Below are positions 35,752-46,422 of a stretch of DNA of 64,000 nucleotides, piece by piece. The translations under genes and the position numbers were made by a program. The notes below the pieces were generated by a model. The model saw only the letters and a list, made by a program, of their open reading frames with translations. It searched no databases and was not told where the DNA came from. This DNA is from Chloroflexota bacterium (lineage in GTDB: Bacteria; Chloroflexota; UBA11872): positions 186,001 through 250,000 of the forward strand of contig JAJEDE010000025.1 of NCBI GenBank assembly GCA_022821645.1, given 5' to 3'. The first letter of the stretch is position 1. Each line of letters begins with the position of its first letter.

Positions 35752-36327
35752 ATGTCCCAGCCGGACGCTTAGCCTGCCTCCCCTGCGCCCTGGACGATCC
35801 GTCCCGCGACGGTGGACGACGCCGAGGCTATCTAGGCCCTGCGCGTGGCTGTCTGGAAGCGCGTGTACCGCGGCCTGCTGCCCGACGACTATCTCACCTG
35901 GCTCACCGTCACCCCGGAACACGTCGGACAGTTCCGGGAAGCCCTGGGGAACCCAACGTCCTGGCGCTTCATCGTGGCGGAGTCGAACGGCCAACTCATC
36001 GGGTACGGCGGTGTCGGCCCGGTCAACGACTACGACTTCCCACCCGCAAGCCCCGGCGCGGGCGAACTGTGCACCCTCAACGTGGCCATGCCCTGGCAGC
36101 GCCGCGGTGTCGGTCGCGCCCTGCTGGCTCGCCTGACCGACGCCCTGCGGGACTTGGGCTATACAGAGGCGGTTCTCTGGACCTTCCGCGACAACCCGGC
36201 CGCGCGCGGCTTCTACGAAGCCAACGGCTGGACGTACGATCGACACGGCGACTTCGATCTCCACGGTCCCGAACCTATGTCCGCGCCTGCGGTGCGCTAT
36301 GTCCGCCGGCTGGATGGTGTGCCGTGA
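35752..36327 (+). pseudogene. GNAT acetyltransferase with two in-frame stops near the 5' end
   Basis: The frame from ATG 35752 reads MSQPDA, TAG (35770), PASPAPWTIRPATVDDAEAI, TAG (35833), then ALRVAVWKRVYRGLLPDDYL and on to a normal end. The intact GNAT gene at 37409 reads through the same segment without stops (SWTVRPATVNDAEGIESVRI), so the frame and both stops are real relative to a functional paralogue. From GTG 35845 onward 160 residues remain, including the acetyl-CoA loop MPWQRRGVGRALLARLTDAL and the NPAARGFYEANGW end. A product from that GTG would lack the first strand of the fold. It overlaps the next gene by GTGA. Confidence 0.7.
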
Positions 36328-37385
36328 ACCGCGCGCACATTCCCGCTGCGAAAAAGCTCTTCTCCCGCGCCTGGGCTGCATTGGGCCTGGCGCTGCTGTG
36401 CGGCTTGGCCTCCTGCGGCGAACCCACCGCCGACTCGCCGCTGACGGCGGCCTGCACGTCCGACGGCCAAGTGCTGAATGTGGGCTTTTACGCCTTCTTC
36501 GCGCCCGTCAGCTACAGCGCCGACCCCGACCCGAACGCCGCCCGGTTTCGGGAACATCGCGGGTACGAGGCGGACCTGCTGACCGCCCTGGAATCGCTTG
36601 ACGGCGCCGGCCTCGCCTTCGCCCGACACCCCATCCAACCCTGGGACGACATCTGGCTCACGCCCCTGCGCGACGACATCGACATGGTCGGCGGCGGCAT
36701 CACCATCCTGGACTCGCGCACGCGTGACGCTGCCGGTGCCCAGGTCGTCCGCTTCACCTCGGGCCACATCGCTTTTCGCCAGTCGCTGCTCGTCCGGGCG
36801 GGTGAGGCCGATCGCTTCCCCGACCATGACCACTTGACAAGCCAGCATCGAGTCGGCGCGCTGGCCGGCACCACGGGCGAGGCTCGCCTGCTGCAACTGA
36901 CGAGCCTGGTTGACTCGGCTGGGGTGTTGGCTGCTGGGACTCGGGTGCATACACCGTCAGGCATAGTGATTGCGGACGGCAGTGCGGCCTACACCATTAC
37001 TGCGGCCTACGTTTCGCCAGGCTTGGAGGGACGTCAGCGCCTGGAGCCGCCGGTGCCGGACATGCCGCAAGTCGTCTACTTGGGAGAAGAGACGGGGGAA
37101 GTGGAATTGCTCCAGGCCCTACGCGACGGCCGCATCGACGCGCTGGCCCGCGGTGAAATCGGCAATCGCGACGCCGTTCATTCGTCAGGCGGGGCATTAG
37201 AGGTTGCGGCGCTGGACGCCGAAGTGGAGTACGGCGGCTTTGCCCTGGCTGCGGGCGCGGCCGATCTGGCCGCCTGTATCGACGCTAAAGTCAACTGGCT
37301 GACCGACAACCGGCGCATCGGCTACGCCCAGTGGCGCAACGACCCCACCGTGTTTCTACGCCGCGCTGAAACGTGGCGGCCATAG
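36324..37385 (+). CDS. Family-3 solute-binding lipoprotein (amino-acid-type ABC substrate-binding protein)
   Basis: The protein has 353 residues counted from a GTG (36324) that overlaps the preceding GNAT stop. The signal peptide has KKLFSR, then a Leu/Ala core and LLCGLASC. The mature protein follows family 3: LNVGFYAFFAPVSYSAD, a helix LLTALESLDGAGLAFARHPI, then IDMVGGGITILDSRTRDAAG and FTSGHIAFRQSLLVRAGE. The C-terminal half ends with IDAKVNWLTDNRRIGYAQWR. Compared with typical family members it has a long domain-2 insertion (about 36900-37090). No permease or ATPase gene is adjacent, so it may work with distant transporter parts or as a sensor. The GTGA overlap and the GNAT genes on both sides suggest a small operon. 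Confidence 0.78.
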   Translation: MNRAHIPAAKKLFSRAWAALGLALLCGLASCGEPTADSPLTAACTSDGQVLNVGFYAFFAPVSYSADPDPNAARFREHRGYEADLLTALESLDGAGLAFARHPIQPWDDIWLTPLRDDIDMVGGGITILDSRTRDAAGAQVVRFTSGHIAFRQSLLVRAGEADRFPDHDHLTSQHRVGALAGTTGEARLLQLTSLVDSAGVLAAGTRVHTPSGIVIADGSAAYTITAAYVSPGLEGRQRLEPPVPDMPQVVYLGEETGEVELLQALRDGRIDALARGEIGNRDAVHSSGGALEVAALDAEVEYGGFALAAGAADLAACIDAKVNWLTDNRRIGYAQWRNDPTVFLRRAETWRP

Positions 37386-37408
37386 GCTGCCGGGCGACGC
37401 AACGAGTA

Positions 37409-37951
37409 GTGAACACCGAACCAACTCAGTCCTGGACCGTACGTCCCGCGACCGTCAACGACGCCGAGGGGATCGAGTCCGTCCGCATCACAACCTGGAA
37501 GGCCTGCTTCCGGGGGATCGTCTCCGACGCCTTTCTCGACAGCCTGACCGTCACGTCGTCGCGAATCCAGCAATACAGAAAACGAATCAAGGACACCAAA
37601 CGCTCCGCACTTGTCGTGGCGTCCAGCGGCGCCGAAATCATCGGGATGGGCGTCGCCGAACCCTGCGACGACGTGGAGCCGAACGCCGGTGTCGGTGAAG
37701 TGCGTGCACTCTACGTGCTCCCCGCCTGGCAGGGACGCAGCGTGGGTCGGGAATTGCTGGCAGGCCTGACGGACGCTCTGCGCGCTCGCGGCTATCGCGC
37801 CGCCGTCCTCTGGACCCTGCGCGACCGTCCGCCGACCCGCAGGTTCTACGAGGCCAACGGTTGGGCGTTCGATGGAACCGAAGACACCTTCGACTGGCAC
37901 GGTCTCGTCCACGTAGTCCGCTATGTCCGGGACCTGACCGCCTCCTCGTGA
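37409..37951 (+). CDS. GNAT acetyltransferase
   Basis: The protein has 180 residues counted from the GTG at 37409. Domains: WTVRPATVNDAEGIESVRIT at the N-terminus, a middle strand LVVASSGAEIIGMGVAEP, acetyl-CoA site LPAWQGRSVGRELLAGLTDA near 115 and PPTRRFYEANGWAFDGTEDT at the end. It is a paralogue of the stop-interrupted GNAT at 35752 (both share RPATV.DAE.I and F.EANGW), with the solute-binding gene between them. Its stop overlaps the GTG of tag (GTGA, 37948-37951). The substrate is unknown. In this broad subfamily it could be a small molecule or a protein terminus. Confidence 0.87.
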   Translation: MNTEPTQSWTVRPATVNDAEGIESVRITTWKACFRGIVSDAFLDSLTVTSSRIQQYRKRIKDTKRSALVVASSGAEIIGMGVAEPCDDVEPNAGVGEVRALYVLPAWQGRSVGRELLAGLTDALRARGYRAAVLWTLRDRPPTRRFYEANGWAFDGTEDTFDWHGLVHVVRYVRDLTASS

Positions 37952-38511
37952 ACCACCCCCGCTGCCCCTGGGTCGGCGACGACCCGCTGATGCGGGCCTA
38001 CCACGACCACGAATGGGGCGTCCCTCTCCACGACGACCGCGCTCTCTTCGAACTTCTCACGCTCGAAGGCGCCCAGGCCGGCCTGTCCTGGCGCACCGTC
38101 CTGCACCGCCGCCAGGGCTACCGCAAGGTGTTCGAAGACTTCGATCTCGAGCGAATCGCCGCCTACACCCCCGCCGACATCGAAGCCCGTCGCGCCGATC
38201 CCCGAATCATCCGCAACCGCGCCAAGATCCAGGCCACCGTAGGCAACGCTCGGGCGACGCTGCGGGCCATCGACGAACTCGGATCCCTGGACGCGCTCAT
38301 TTGGTCCTTCGTGGACAGCCGCCCACAACGCAACGCCTTCCGCACCATGGACGACATCCCAGCCGAAACCGACGGTTCACGCGCTATGAGTCGCGAACTC
38401 AAGCGCCGCGGCTTCAAGTTCGTCGGCCCCACCATCTGCTACGCCTTCATGCAGGCCGCCGGCCTGGTCAACGATCACCTCGTCACCTGCTTCCGCTACC
38501 ACGAAGTTTGA
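37948..38511 (+). CDS. tag: DNA-3-methyladenine glycosylase I
   Basis: The enzyme excises 3-methyladenine from alkylated DNA (187 aa). The N-terminal zinc and substrate region CPWVGDDPLMRAYHDHEWGV is characteristic of Tag, followed by FELLTLEGAQAGLSWRTVL and ILRNRAKI-type IIRNRAKIQATVGNAR. The C-terminal KRRGFKFVGPTICYAFMQAA and LVNDHLVTCFRYHEV complete the zinc-snap motif (Cys4, His17 near the start; His and Cys near the end). The GTG start overlaps the GNAT stop, so it is the last gene of the GNAT/solute-binding/GNAT/tag unit. The frame continues upstream to 37861, but that part is inside the GNAT gene. Confidence 0.95.
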   Translation: MNHPRCPWVGDDPLMRAYHDHEWGVPLHDDRALFELLTLEGAQAGLSWRTVLHRRQGYRKVFEDFDLERIAAYTPADIEARRADPRIIRNRAKIQATVGNARATLRAIDELGSLDALIWSFVDSRPQRNAFRTMDDIPAETDGSRAMSRELKRRGFKFVGPTICYAFMQAAGLVNDHLVTCFRYHEV

Positions 38512-38598
38512 AAGGGAACTGCCCGCAATCCCGGTTGTACGCTCTGCCGTGACTAGGCTGCACACCCAGCGCCCGTGCAGGACAAAGGAATCACGGCC

Positions 38599-38985
38599 AT
38601 GAACACCGAACCACTCCTTAGGGCGGCCCGCCCGTTCCAGGATGATGTTCTGGCGCTCCCGGTGGAAGACTTGGACCAAGCCTCCCAGTGGTACGCGAAT
38701 GCCCTGGGTCTCACCGAAGTGGAACGCCGCAATGACCCCGTCCCAACCGTCATCATGCAGCGCGACGGCGTCCGGATCGGCTTCGCCATCAACGGCGGCG
38801 ACGCCAGCAACGACGGCGCCGCCATCCTCGTCACCGACATCGACCGCGCCCGCCGCGAACTCGAAGCCAACGGCCTCACACCCGGCGAATCACGCATCGA
38901 CGACCACAGCGGCCAGAAGATGAGCGTCTTCTTCCTCGTCGCCCCCGACGGCCTCTGCTTCTACTTCTACCAACCCGTCGACTAG
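38599..38985 (+). CDS. VOC (glyoxalase/bleomycin-resistance) family protein
   Basis: The protein has 128 residues counted from the ATG at 38599 (AAAGGA 11 bases upstream). A GTG eight codons earlier is the other option. The paired beta-alpha-beta-beta-beta modules are clear: VLALPVEDLDQASQWYANAL, GLTEVERRNDPVPTVIMQRD, then AAILVTDIDRARRELEANGL and FFLVAPDGLCFYFYQ. The terminal DPDG-like APDGLCFYFYQ supplies a metal ligand position in the family. VOC proteins act on many small molecules. Nothing here specifies the substrate. It follows tag by 87 bases. Confidence 0.83.
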   Translation: MNTEPLLRAARPFQDDVLALPVEDLDQASQWYANALGLTEVERRNDPVPTVIMQRDGVRIGFAINGGDASNDGAAILVTDIDRARRELEANGLTPGESRIDDHSGQKMSVFFLVAPDGLCFYFYQPVD

Positions 38986-39005
38986 CCGGCGGATGACTCT
39001 TTGGC

Positions 39006-39362
39006 TTATGCCGTGGCGGGCACTGTTGGCGCCACGGCCTCCCAGAGTCCTGCAGTCAGCGGCTCGACATCGGCCTTCGCCTCAAGCGTCTCGATGCCAT
39101 GCCGGCTGAAGACGCCCTCTCGCTCGCCGTCGGCTTCGAGTGCATTGAGTTCGTGCACCACAAGCTCACTCAACTCGTGCATCACGGTGTCGAGATCCGC
39201 GTCGTAGGTTGAGGTTCCAAGCTCCTCGCACACGCCAACCCAGAGTTCGCCTTCGAGCTCATACCGCATCGTCAGGCCAACCATCATGGGCTGAGCCAGG
39301 TGCAGGTTCAGATAGAACGCCAGGGCGTGGCGAGGCTGGTCGTTGGGAGTCTGCCTGTCCAT
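39006..39362 (-). CDS. Orphan HicB-like protein
   Basis: The protein has 118 residues counted from ATG 39362, which has GAGG 9 bases upstream. The central part TMRYELEGELWVGVCEELGT followed by STYDADLDTVMHELSELVVH has the strand-strand-helix order of HicB partial RNase H folds (ELxxxLWVGVCEELxxxTY..DLD.V). There is no HicA on either side: the 187 bases upstream and the VOC gene downstream give no matching ORF. It may be an orphan antitoxin or a HicB-fold protein with another role. The first 40 residues are not conserved in the fold. Confidence 0.55.
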   Translation of the reverse strand: MDRQTPNDQPRHALAFYLNLHLAQPMMVGLTMRYELEGELWVGVCEELGTSTYDADLDTVMHELSELVVHELNALEADGEREGVFSRHGIETLEAKADVEPLTAGLWEAVAPTVPATA

Positions 39363-39582
39363 GAGTGCTGACCTCAGACCCGCAGCCCGCCCCATGCGGC
39401 TCGTGAATCCGGGCGCAATGTCCCTGCCCGATTTCGATAACTGGGAGCCGCGTCGCCCGTAGTAATCGCCTACGGGGAACCGCCGCTCGTCCTTTCACCA
39501 TACCGCGCGGTCTGGCATTGGCATCCTGGTGACGCGCTACCCGGGATTCGTCTATGGGACCGACGCGACTCGTCGTCCACAA

Positions 39583-40938
39583 CTAGTGATCGACGGCGTC
39601 TTTCTCCCGCAAGTGCGCCACAAACGACCCAGTCCTCGGCTCAACCGCCCCCGCCGGAATTGGCTGATCCGCCGCCACCGGTTCGAGCACCCTGGACCCA
39701 TACGCCAGACCGATCGGCAACACGCCTTCGGCCTCCAACGTCTCGGCCCGATCGATCAGCCCGTACACCAATCGACCGCCCGAACCATCCAACGTGTCCC
39801 CCGGCCGCAGGTCGCGCTTCGCATACGCCAACACCTCCGAAGTCGGCGTCTCGAGCGGCTGTCCAGACGATGCCCCCAGCAGCGCTGCCTGCGCGATGCT
39901 CAGCGGCGTCTCGATCCCACACAGGTGGTACTCCCGAAACAGCGCCATCCGCCGCCCATCGGCCGACACCCGCGTCCCGTGGATCTGCATGTCTTCCCTG
40001 ATATGCCCGCGGTCTGACGTAACCACCGCCCACACGCCGTCGGCGATGTTCTCGGGTAGCTCCGATTCGCCATCCGGCCCCACGCCGTTCGCCAGATCCA
40101 CGACGCCGCTGCTCTCCAGTAATCCGCCTGAATCCGCGGACGCAAACAGGTCAGGCAACGCGTCCAGTCCCGCCGACGGCTCGTGCATGCCGCGTCGGTC
40201 CGGCGGCAGCCCCGTCATGTTCGACACCGCGCACATCTCGATCTGCGCCTTTGATCCGTCCCGGAACGAGTTGTACATCTGCGCGTTCAGCCGCAGCCGC
40301 GCCGCCGCCTCGCTGTCGTACCCCAGCCGCGCCAGCGCTCGCTCCGGATCCCCGTGCCGGTCCGCCGGGTATCGACGCGTGCCGCGTCCAACCGCCACGA
40401 CTTCCAGGCCCAGCGCCATTGCCCAGTCATACAACTCCATGATCGCCACCGGCTGATCGCCCGCCGCCAGGCTGTACACCACCCCCTGCCGCCGCGCCTC
40501 CCGCGCCAGCGCCCACCCGCAGCTCACGTCCGCCTCAACCGTCACCATCACCACGTGCTGGCCCTGCCGCAACGACCCCCACGCATTCCGCGCCGCCACC
40601 TCCGGGATTCCGGTCGCCTCAACCAACACCTCGATTGGCGCCGACTCCAGCACTTCCGCATCCGGCGCCAGCACGGCCGTCCCCGACGCAATGGCGTCCC
40701 GCGCCTTGCTCGCGCTATCGCACTGCCGCCACTGCTCCGTTGCCCAGCCGGCCGCCTTGAGCGCTTCAACCCCGTTATCCACATTGGGATCCGCCACCGC
40801 CGCCAACCGCAGCCCCTCCATCTGCGAAATCTGCGCCGCCACACTCGTCCCAAACCGCCCTGCGCCTGCCAGCGCCACCGTCACCGGCCGCTCTGCCGCG
40901 ACGCGTGCCTCAAGCCGTTCCAGCAACAACCGCAGCAT
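39583..40938 (-). CDS. Predicted homoserine-dehydrogenase-like oxidoreductase with SAF domain (COG4091 type)
   Basis: The protein has 451 residues. The N-terminal Rossmann domain has VTVALAGAGRFGTSVAAQIS and VLVEATGIPEVAARNAWGSL. A middle catalytic part follows (LAAGDQPVAIMELYDWAMAL, then VAVGRGTRRYPADRHGDPER). The C-terminal part contains EVLAYAKRDLRPGDTLDGSG, the SAF fold start also seen in antifreeze proteins and flagellar FlgA. This order defines the COG4091 group. The reaction is not established for most members, and related enzymes act on sugar acids or their phosphates. True homoserine dehydrogenase is unlikely because the ACT and threonine-pathway context is missing. It is divergent from uvrA across the repeat-rich gap. 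Confidence 0.85.
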   Translation of the reverse strand: MLRLLLERLEARVAAERPVTVALAGAGRFGTSVAAQISQMEGLRLAAVADPNVDNGVEALKAAGWATEQWRQCDSASKARDAIASGTAVLAPDAEVLESAPIEVLVEATGIPEVAARNAWGSLRQGQHVVMVTVEADVSCGWALAREARRQGVVYSLAAGDQPVAIMELYDWAMALGLEVVAVGRGTRRYPADRHGDPERALARLGYDSEAAARLRLNAQMYNSFRDGSKAQIEMCAVSNMTGLPPDRRGMHEPSAGLDALPDLFASADSGGLLESSGVVDLANGVGPDGESELPENIADGVWAVVTSDRGHIREDMQIHGTRVSADGRRMALFREYHLCGIETPLSIAQAALLGASSGQPLETPTSEVLAYAKRDLRPGDTLDGSGGRLVYGLIDRAETLEAEGVLPIGLAYGSRVLEPVAADQPIPAGAVEPRTGSFVAHLREKDAVDH

Positions 40939-41152
40939 CTACCCGCACCTGGTTACCTGGGGGTTTTCGCCCCAACCATAGCCCTCGCATCGACAATGCC
41001 TCGGCGCCCGCCGCCGAGCTCTACGCGCCTCGGTTGCCGGCAACGCAAGCACTGATGGCACTGCTGGCATTGACATCACTGCCAGCACCCGCGATCCCCG
41101 GCCCCGGCTCGTCCCCCGATCCCATCCCTCGCAATCCCGGCGTCTTCGGAGA

Positions 41153-41178
41153 GCCTGCCCTGAGCCTGTCGAAGGGGA
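41153..41178. repeat. REP-like dispersed repeat copy
   Basis: One GAGCCTGCCCTGAGCCTGTC copy within the 1.5-kb gap. Paired, more diverged copies (CCTGTCCTGAGCCTGCCGAA) follow each 21-bp array at 41442-41485 and 41718-41765, so the arrays and these repeats form a larger repeating unit. No gene is visible from 40939 to 42432. Confidence 0.7.
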
Positions 41179-41278
41179 ACCCGGCGCCAGATTCAATCGA
41201 CCCCGTCCACGCACCCATCCCGAGCGCACCTGCCCCTTTTTCGCACCCCTCACGACTTTTCCCTCGCCCCTTCCTCAC

Positions 41279-41426
41279 GGGACACCTGTCCCGCCAAAGT
41301 GGACACATCCGGACGGAATCTGGACACATTGCCCCCGAAACTGGACACATTCGGCCGAAAAAGTGACACATCGGGCCAAAAACAGGACACCTCGGCCTGT
41401 CAGAGTGGACACATCCCCGTCATCCC
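41279..41426. repeat. Seven-unit 21-bp direct repeat array (array 1)
   Basis: Units begin at 41279, 41300, 41321, 41342, 41364, 41385 and 41406, so the period is 21 bp with one 22-bp step. The consensus is TGGACACATYSGGCCGAAA followed by AC. All are in the same orientation. The first and sixth units are the most degenerate. Confidence 0.85.
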
Positions 41427-41519
41427 AGCGTCCCCGGAAAACCTGTCCTGAGCCTGCCGAAGCGGCCTGTCCTGAGCCTGCCGATGGGGGCCTTGTGTGG
41501 GCCGCGTGCCGCCGAGCAC

Positions 41520-41667
41520 TGAACACTTGGCCCTCAAAAGTGAACACATTCGGCCGAATAGTGATCACATTCAGCCGAAAAGTGAACACATCGGGCCGGA
41601 AACTGAACACATCGGGCCGGAAACTGAACACATTGCCCTCATCGACTGAACACATCCGAAATCGCGC
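41520..41667. repeat. Seven-unit 21-bp direct repeat array (array 2)
   Basis: Units begin at 41520, 41541, 41562, 41583, 41604, 41625 and 41647. The consensus is TGAACACATYSGGCCGRAA followed by AC. It is the same motif as array 1 with G-to-A at position 3. The units at 41583 and 41604 are identical. Confidence 0.85.
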
Positions 41668-42202
41668 CCAACCTCCGTCCCGCGCCCTCGTGCCCCGTCA
41701 TCCCGGTGTCCCCTGAGACCTGTCCTGAGCCTGCCGAAGGGGCCTGTCGTGAGCTTGTCGAGTGGCGACCCAGCGCCATGGTCAATCTCAGCGCTCCCTG
41801 CCACCCGGTGATCCCCTGCAATCCCGGCTCTCCGACCTTCGGGTCCGCTTGCCGCTTCGCCGTCCCCGCCTTCTCTCACCCCTACCTGCTCTCCGCTCAC
41901 TTTTTCCTCCTCCCACTTGCCCTGCGTAAGCATTTCGTGCACACTTGAAGTGCCCTTTCCCACGTCCCACTCCCGGAACCTCCATGCTCGCCCGCCTCCT
42001 CCGCCTGTTCGCCGCTTTCGCCACCGAGCGTCCCGGCTGGTTCCCCGCTTTGCCCAGGCGCCGGGCTCAGACTGGCGGCTTCCGGTCGAGACGCCTCCGC
42101 TTCAACCCCTCGCCACGTCCGTGCACCCGGCGTTCCTGGAGCCCTCCTGCCGTCCGCTCACAACTCCAACCTTCGTCGCCGGCTCGCCCAAAAACCGGCC
42201 TA

Positions 42203-42259
42203 AGCTATCTCTCGCCAGCCCGAACCCCCTCTGGGGGTTCGGGCTGGCGAGAGATAGCT
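42203..42259. repeat. Perfect 27-bp inverted repeat upstream of uvrA
   Basis: Arms 42203-42229 (AGCTATCTCTCGCCAGCC, then CGAACCCCC) and 42233-42259 are exact reverse complements with a 3-base TCT loop. It lies 173 bases before the uvrA ATG. No T-run follows, so it is not a simple terminator. Confidence 0.85.
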
Positions 42260-42432
42260 CCCCCCCTTCACCCCCCACCAATTTCCGCCGCCGGGTGCCC
42301 GCCCGCGGCCTCGTCCGATTCCCGCGACCGCCGGTTCCGCCGCCGCTGTGCGCCACCCGAAACTCAAAGTGGCCCGCGACGCTATTGACCGCCGCCAACA
42401 GCCCGAGCCCCAATCGCTTAAGCTGGACTGTT

Positions 42433-45381
<2,949 letters not shown>

Positions 45382-45419
45382 GGCGCCTGAGCACGACTGA
45401 ATAGAAAGGAATCATCTAC

Positions 45420-46376
45420 GTGGAAGGTATCGGCGGCTTCTTCACGGTTATCGCAATAATCGTTCTGTATTTTCTCCCAATAATCATAGTTTCCACCAAG
45501 ATTCATCGGGAAAAGACAATGATCGTCGCGCTTAACTTCTTCCTGGGCTGGACGGTGATCTGTTGGTTTATTGCCCTCTATATGGCGCTTTCGCGAGAAG
45601 GCATCGAGCAGCTGCAAGCCAATCAAGCCTTGACCGTCGAGGCGCTCAAGGGCAGTCACGAGACCGAGTTGAAAGAGGTGCGCCGCAAACATCGGGCGCA
45701 ACTCGAACTGGTCAGGTCGCGTGCGTCGCCGCGAGACGACGGACTTGCCCAGCGTCAGGCTGAACTCGATCGCCTCAAGGCCGAGTACGAGGAGAGATTG
45801 GAGGCCCTGACCGAACAGCGGCAAAGCCTTCAACAACAGGAACGTCAGCCCCCGGCTGCCGAGGAGCTCGAACCCGAGCCCGAACCCGAGACTCAGACGG
45901 CCCCGGTGCCCGAGGTCCAGCCCGCCCAGCCCATCCAGACCGAATACCAGGGCGAGGCCCTCTACGTCGTTGTCCCCAGCCAGTTCGAACGCGTGGTCGC
46001 CGAAACGCTCGAACGTCGCCTCGATAACGAAGACGTGCAAATCGCGGACGATGCCTCCCGCCGCGGAGTCGACATCAAGACCTTCCAATCCGACGGCGAC
46101 CAGTCCCGGCCGTCCGCAATCGTGCAGTGCCAGCTGCAGTCGCATGACCAGGCCGTTGAGTACCGGGCCGTCAGCGACCTCCTCGGGTCCATGTCCCTCC
46201 ACGGCGCCGAACGCGCCTACCTCATCACCACCGGCAGCTTCTCGGACGATGCCCAGCGGATGATCGAAAGCGGAACCATGAAAGACCGCCTCTTCCTCAT
46301 CGACGGCATGACCTTCAACCAATGGCGCACCCAATCCGGCCTCGCCCCCGTCCACTACCTGAGCCTGGCCGGCTGA
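45420..46376 (+). CDS. Membrane-anchored fusion: superinfection-immunity-like helices, coiled coil, Mrr-like nuclease domain
   Basis: The protein has 318 residues with a GTG start (AAAGGA 11 bases upstream). Residues 6-25 and 36-56 are two membrane helices. The second (ALNFFLGWTVICWFIALYMA) closely fits the superinfection-immunity/T4-Imm-like family (PF14373). Residues 60-140 are a charged coiled coil, followed by a Pro/Glu-rich linker. Residues 180-300 resemble the Mrr catalytic domain: LYVVVPSQFERVVAETLERR, RRGVDIKTF (D218), AIVQCQLQ (236-238), AYLITTGSFSDDAQRMIE, LIDGMTF. In active Mrr enzymes the QxK lysine is essential. Here Q-C-Q stands in that place, so cleavage may be lost or the lysine displaced. 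It begins 39 bases after uvrA on the same strand. A membrane-tethered defence or DNA-binding role is inference. Confidence 0.75.
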   Translation: MEGIGGFFTVIAIIVLYFLPIIIVSTKIHREKTMIVALNFFLGWTVICWFIALYMALSREGIEQLQANQALTVEALKGSHETELKEVRRKHRAQLELVRSRASPRDDGLAQRQAELDRLKAEYEERLEALTEQRQSLQQQERQPPAAEELEPEPEPETQTAPVPEVQPAQPIQTEYQGEALYVVVPSQFERVVAETLERRLDNEDVQIADDASRRGVDIKTFQSDGDQSRPSAIVQCQLQSHDQAVEYRAVSDLLGSMSLHGAERAYLITTGSFSDDAQRMIESGTMKDRLFLIDGMTFNQWRTQSGLAPVHYLSLAG

Positions 46377-46422
46377 CCATGGCCCCGGCATCCACCCGGC
46401 CAATAGCGAAGGACAGGCAACC

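Noticed and set aside
35752-35844. TAG as a sense codon in this genome
   Set aside because: Other intact genes in the window use TAG as their normal stop, so genome-wide recoding is unlikely. The broken GNAT is better explained as a decaying copy.
39583-40938. True homoserine dehydrogenase of the threonine pathway
   Set aside because: The C-terminal SAF region and the missing homoserine-dehydrogenase context place it in the COG4091 group.
41279-41667. CRISPR array
   Set aside because: Units are contiguous with no spacers, repeats are too short, and no cas gene is in the window.
41275-41963. Minus-strand frames with repeated SFRPDVF-like peptides
   Set aside because: The repetition comes from the 21-bp DNA repeats (a multiple of 3), not from a repeat protein. 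There is no start signal and no conserved context.
41917-42432. N-terminal extension of uvrA in the open frame
   Set aside because: It runs through the 27-bp hairpin and Pro/Arg-rich sequence. UvrA homology begins at the ATG 42433.
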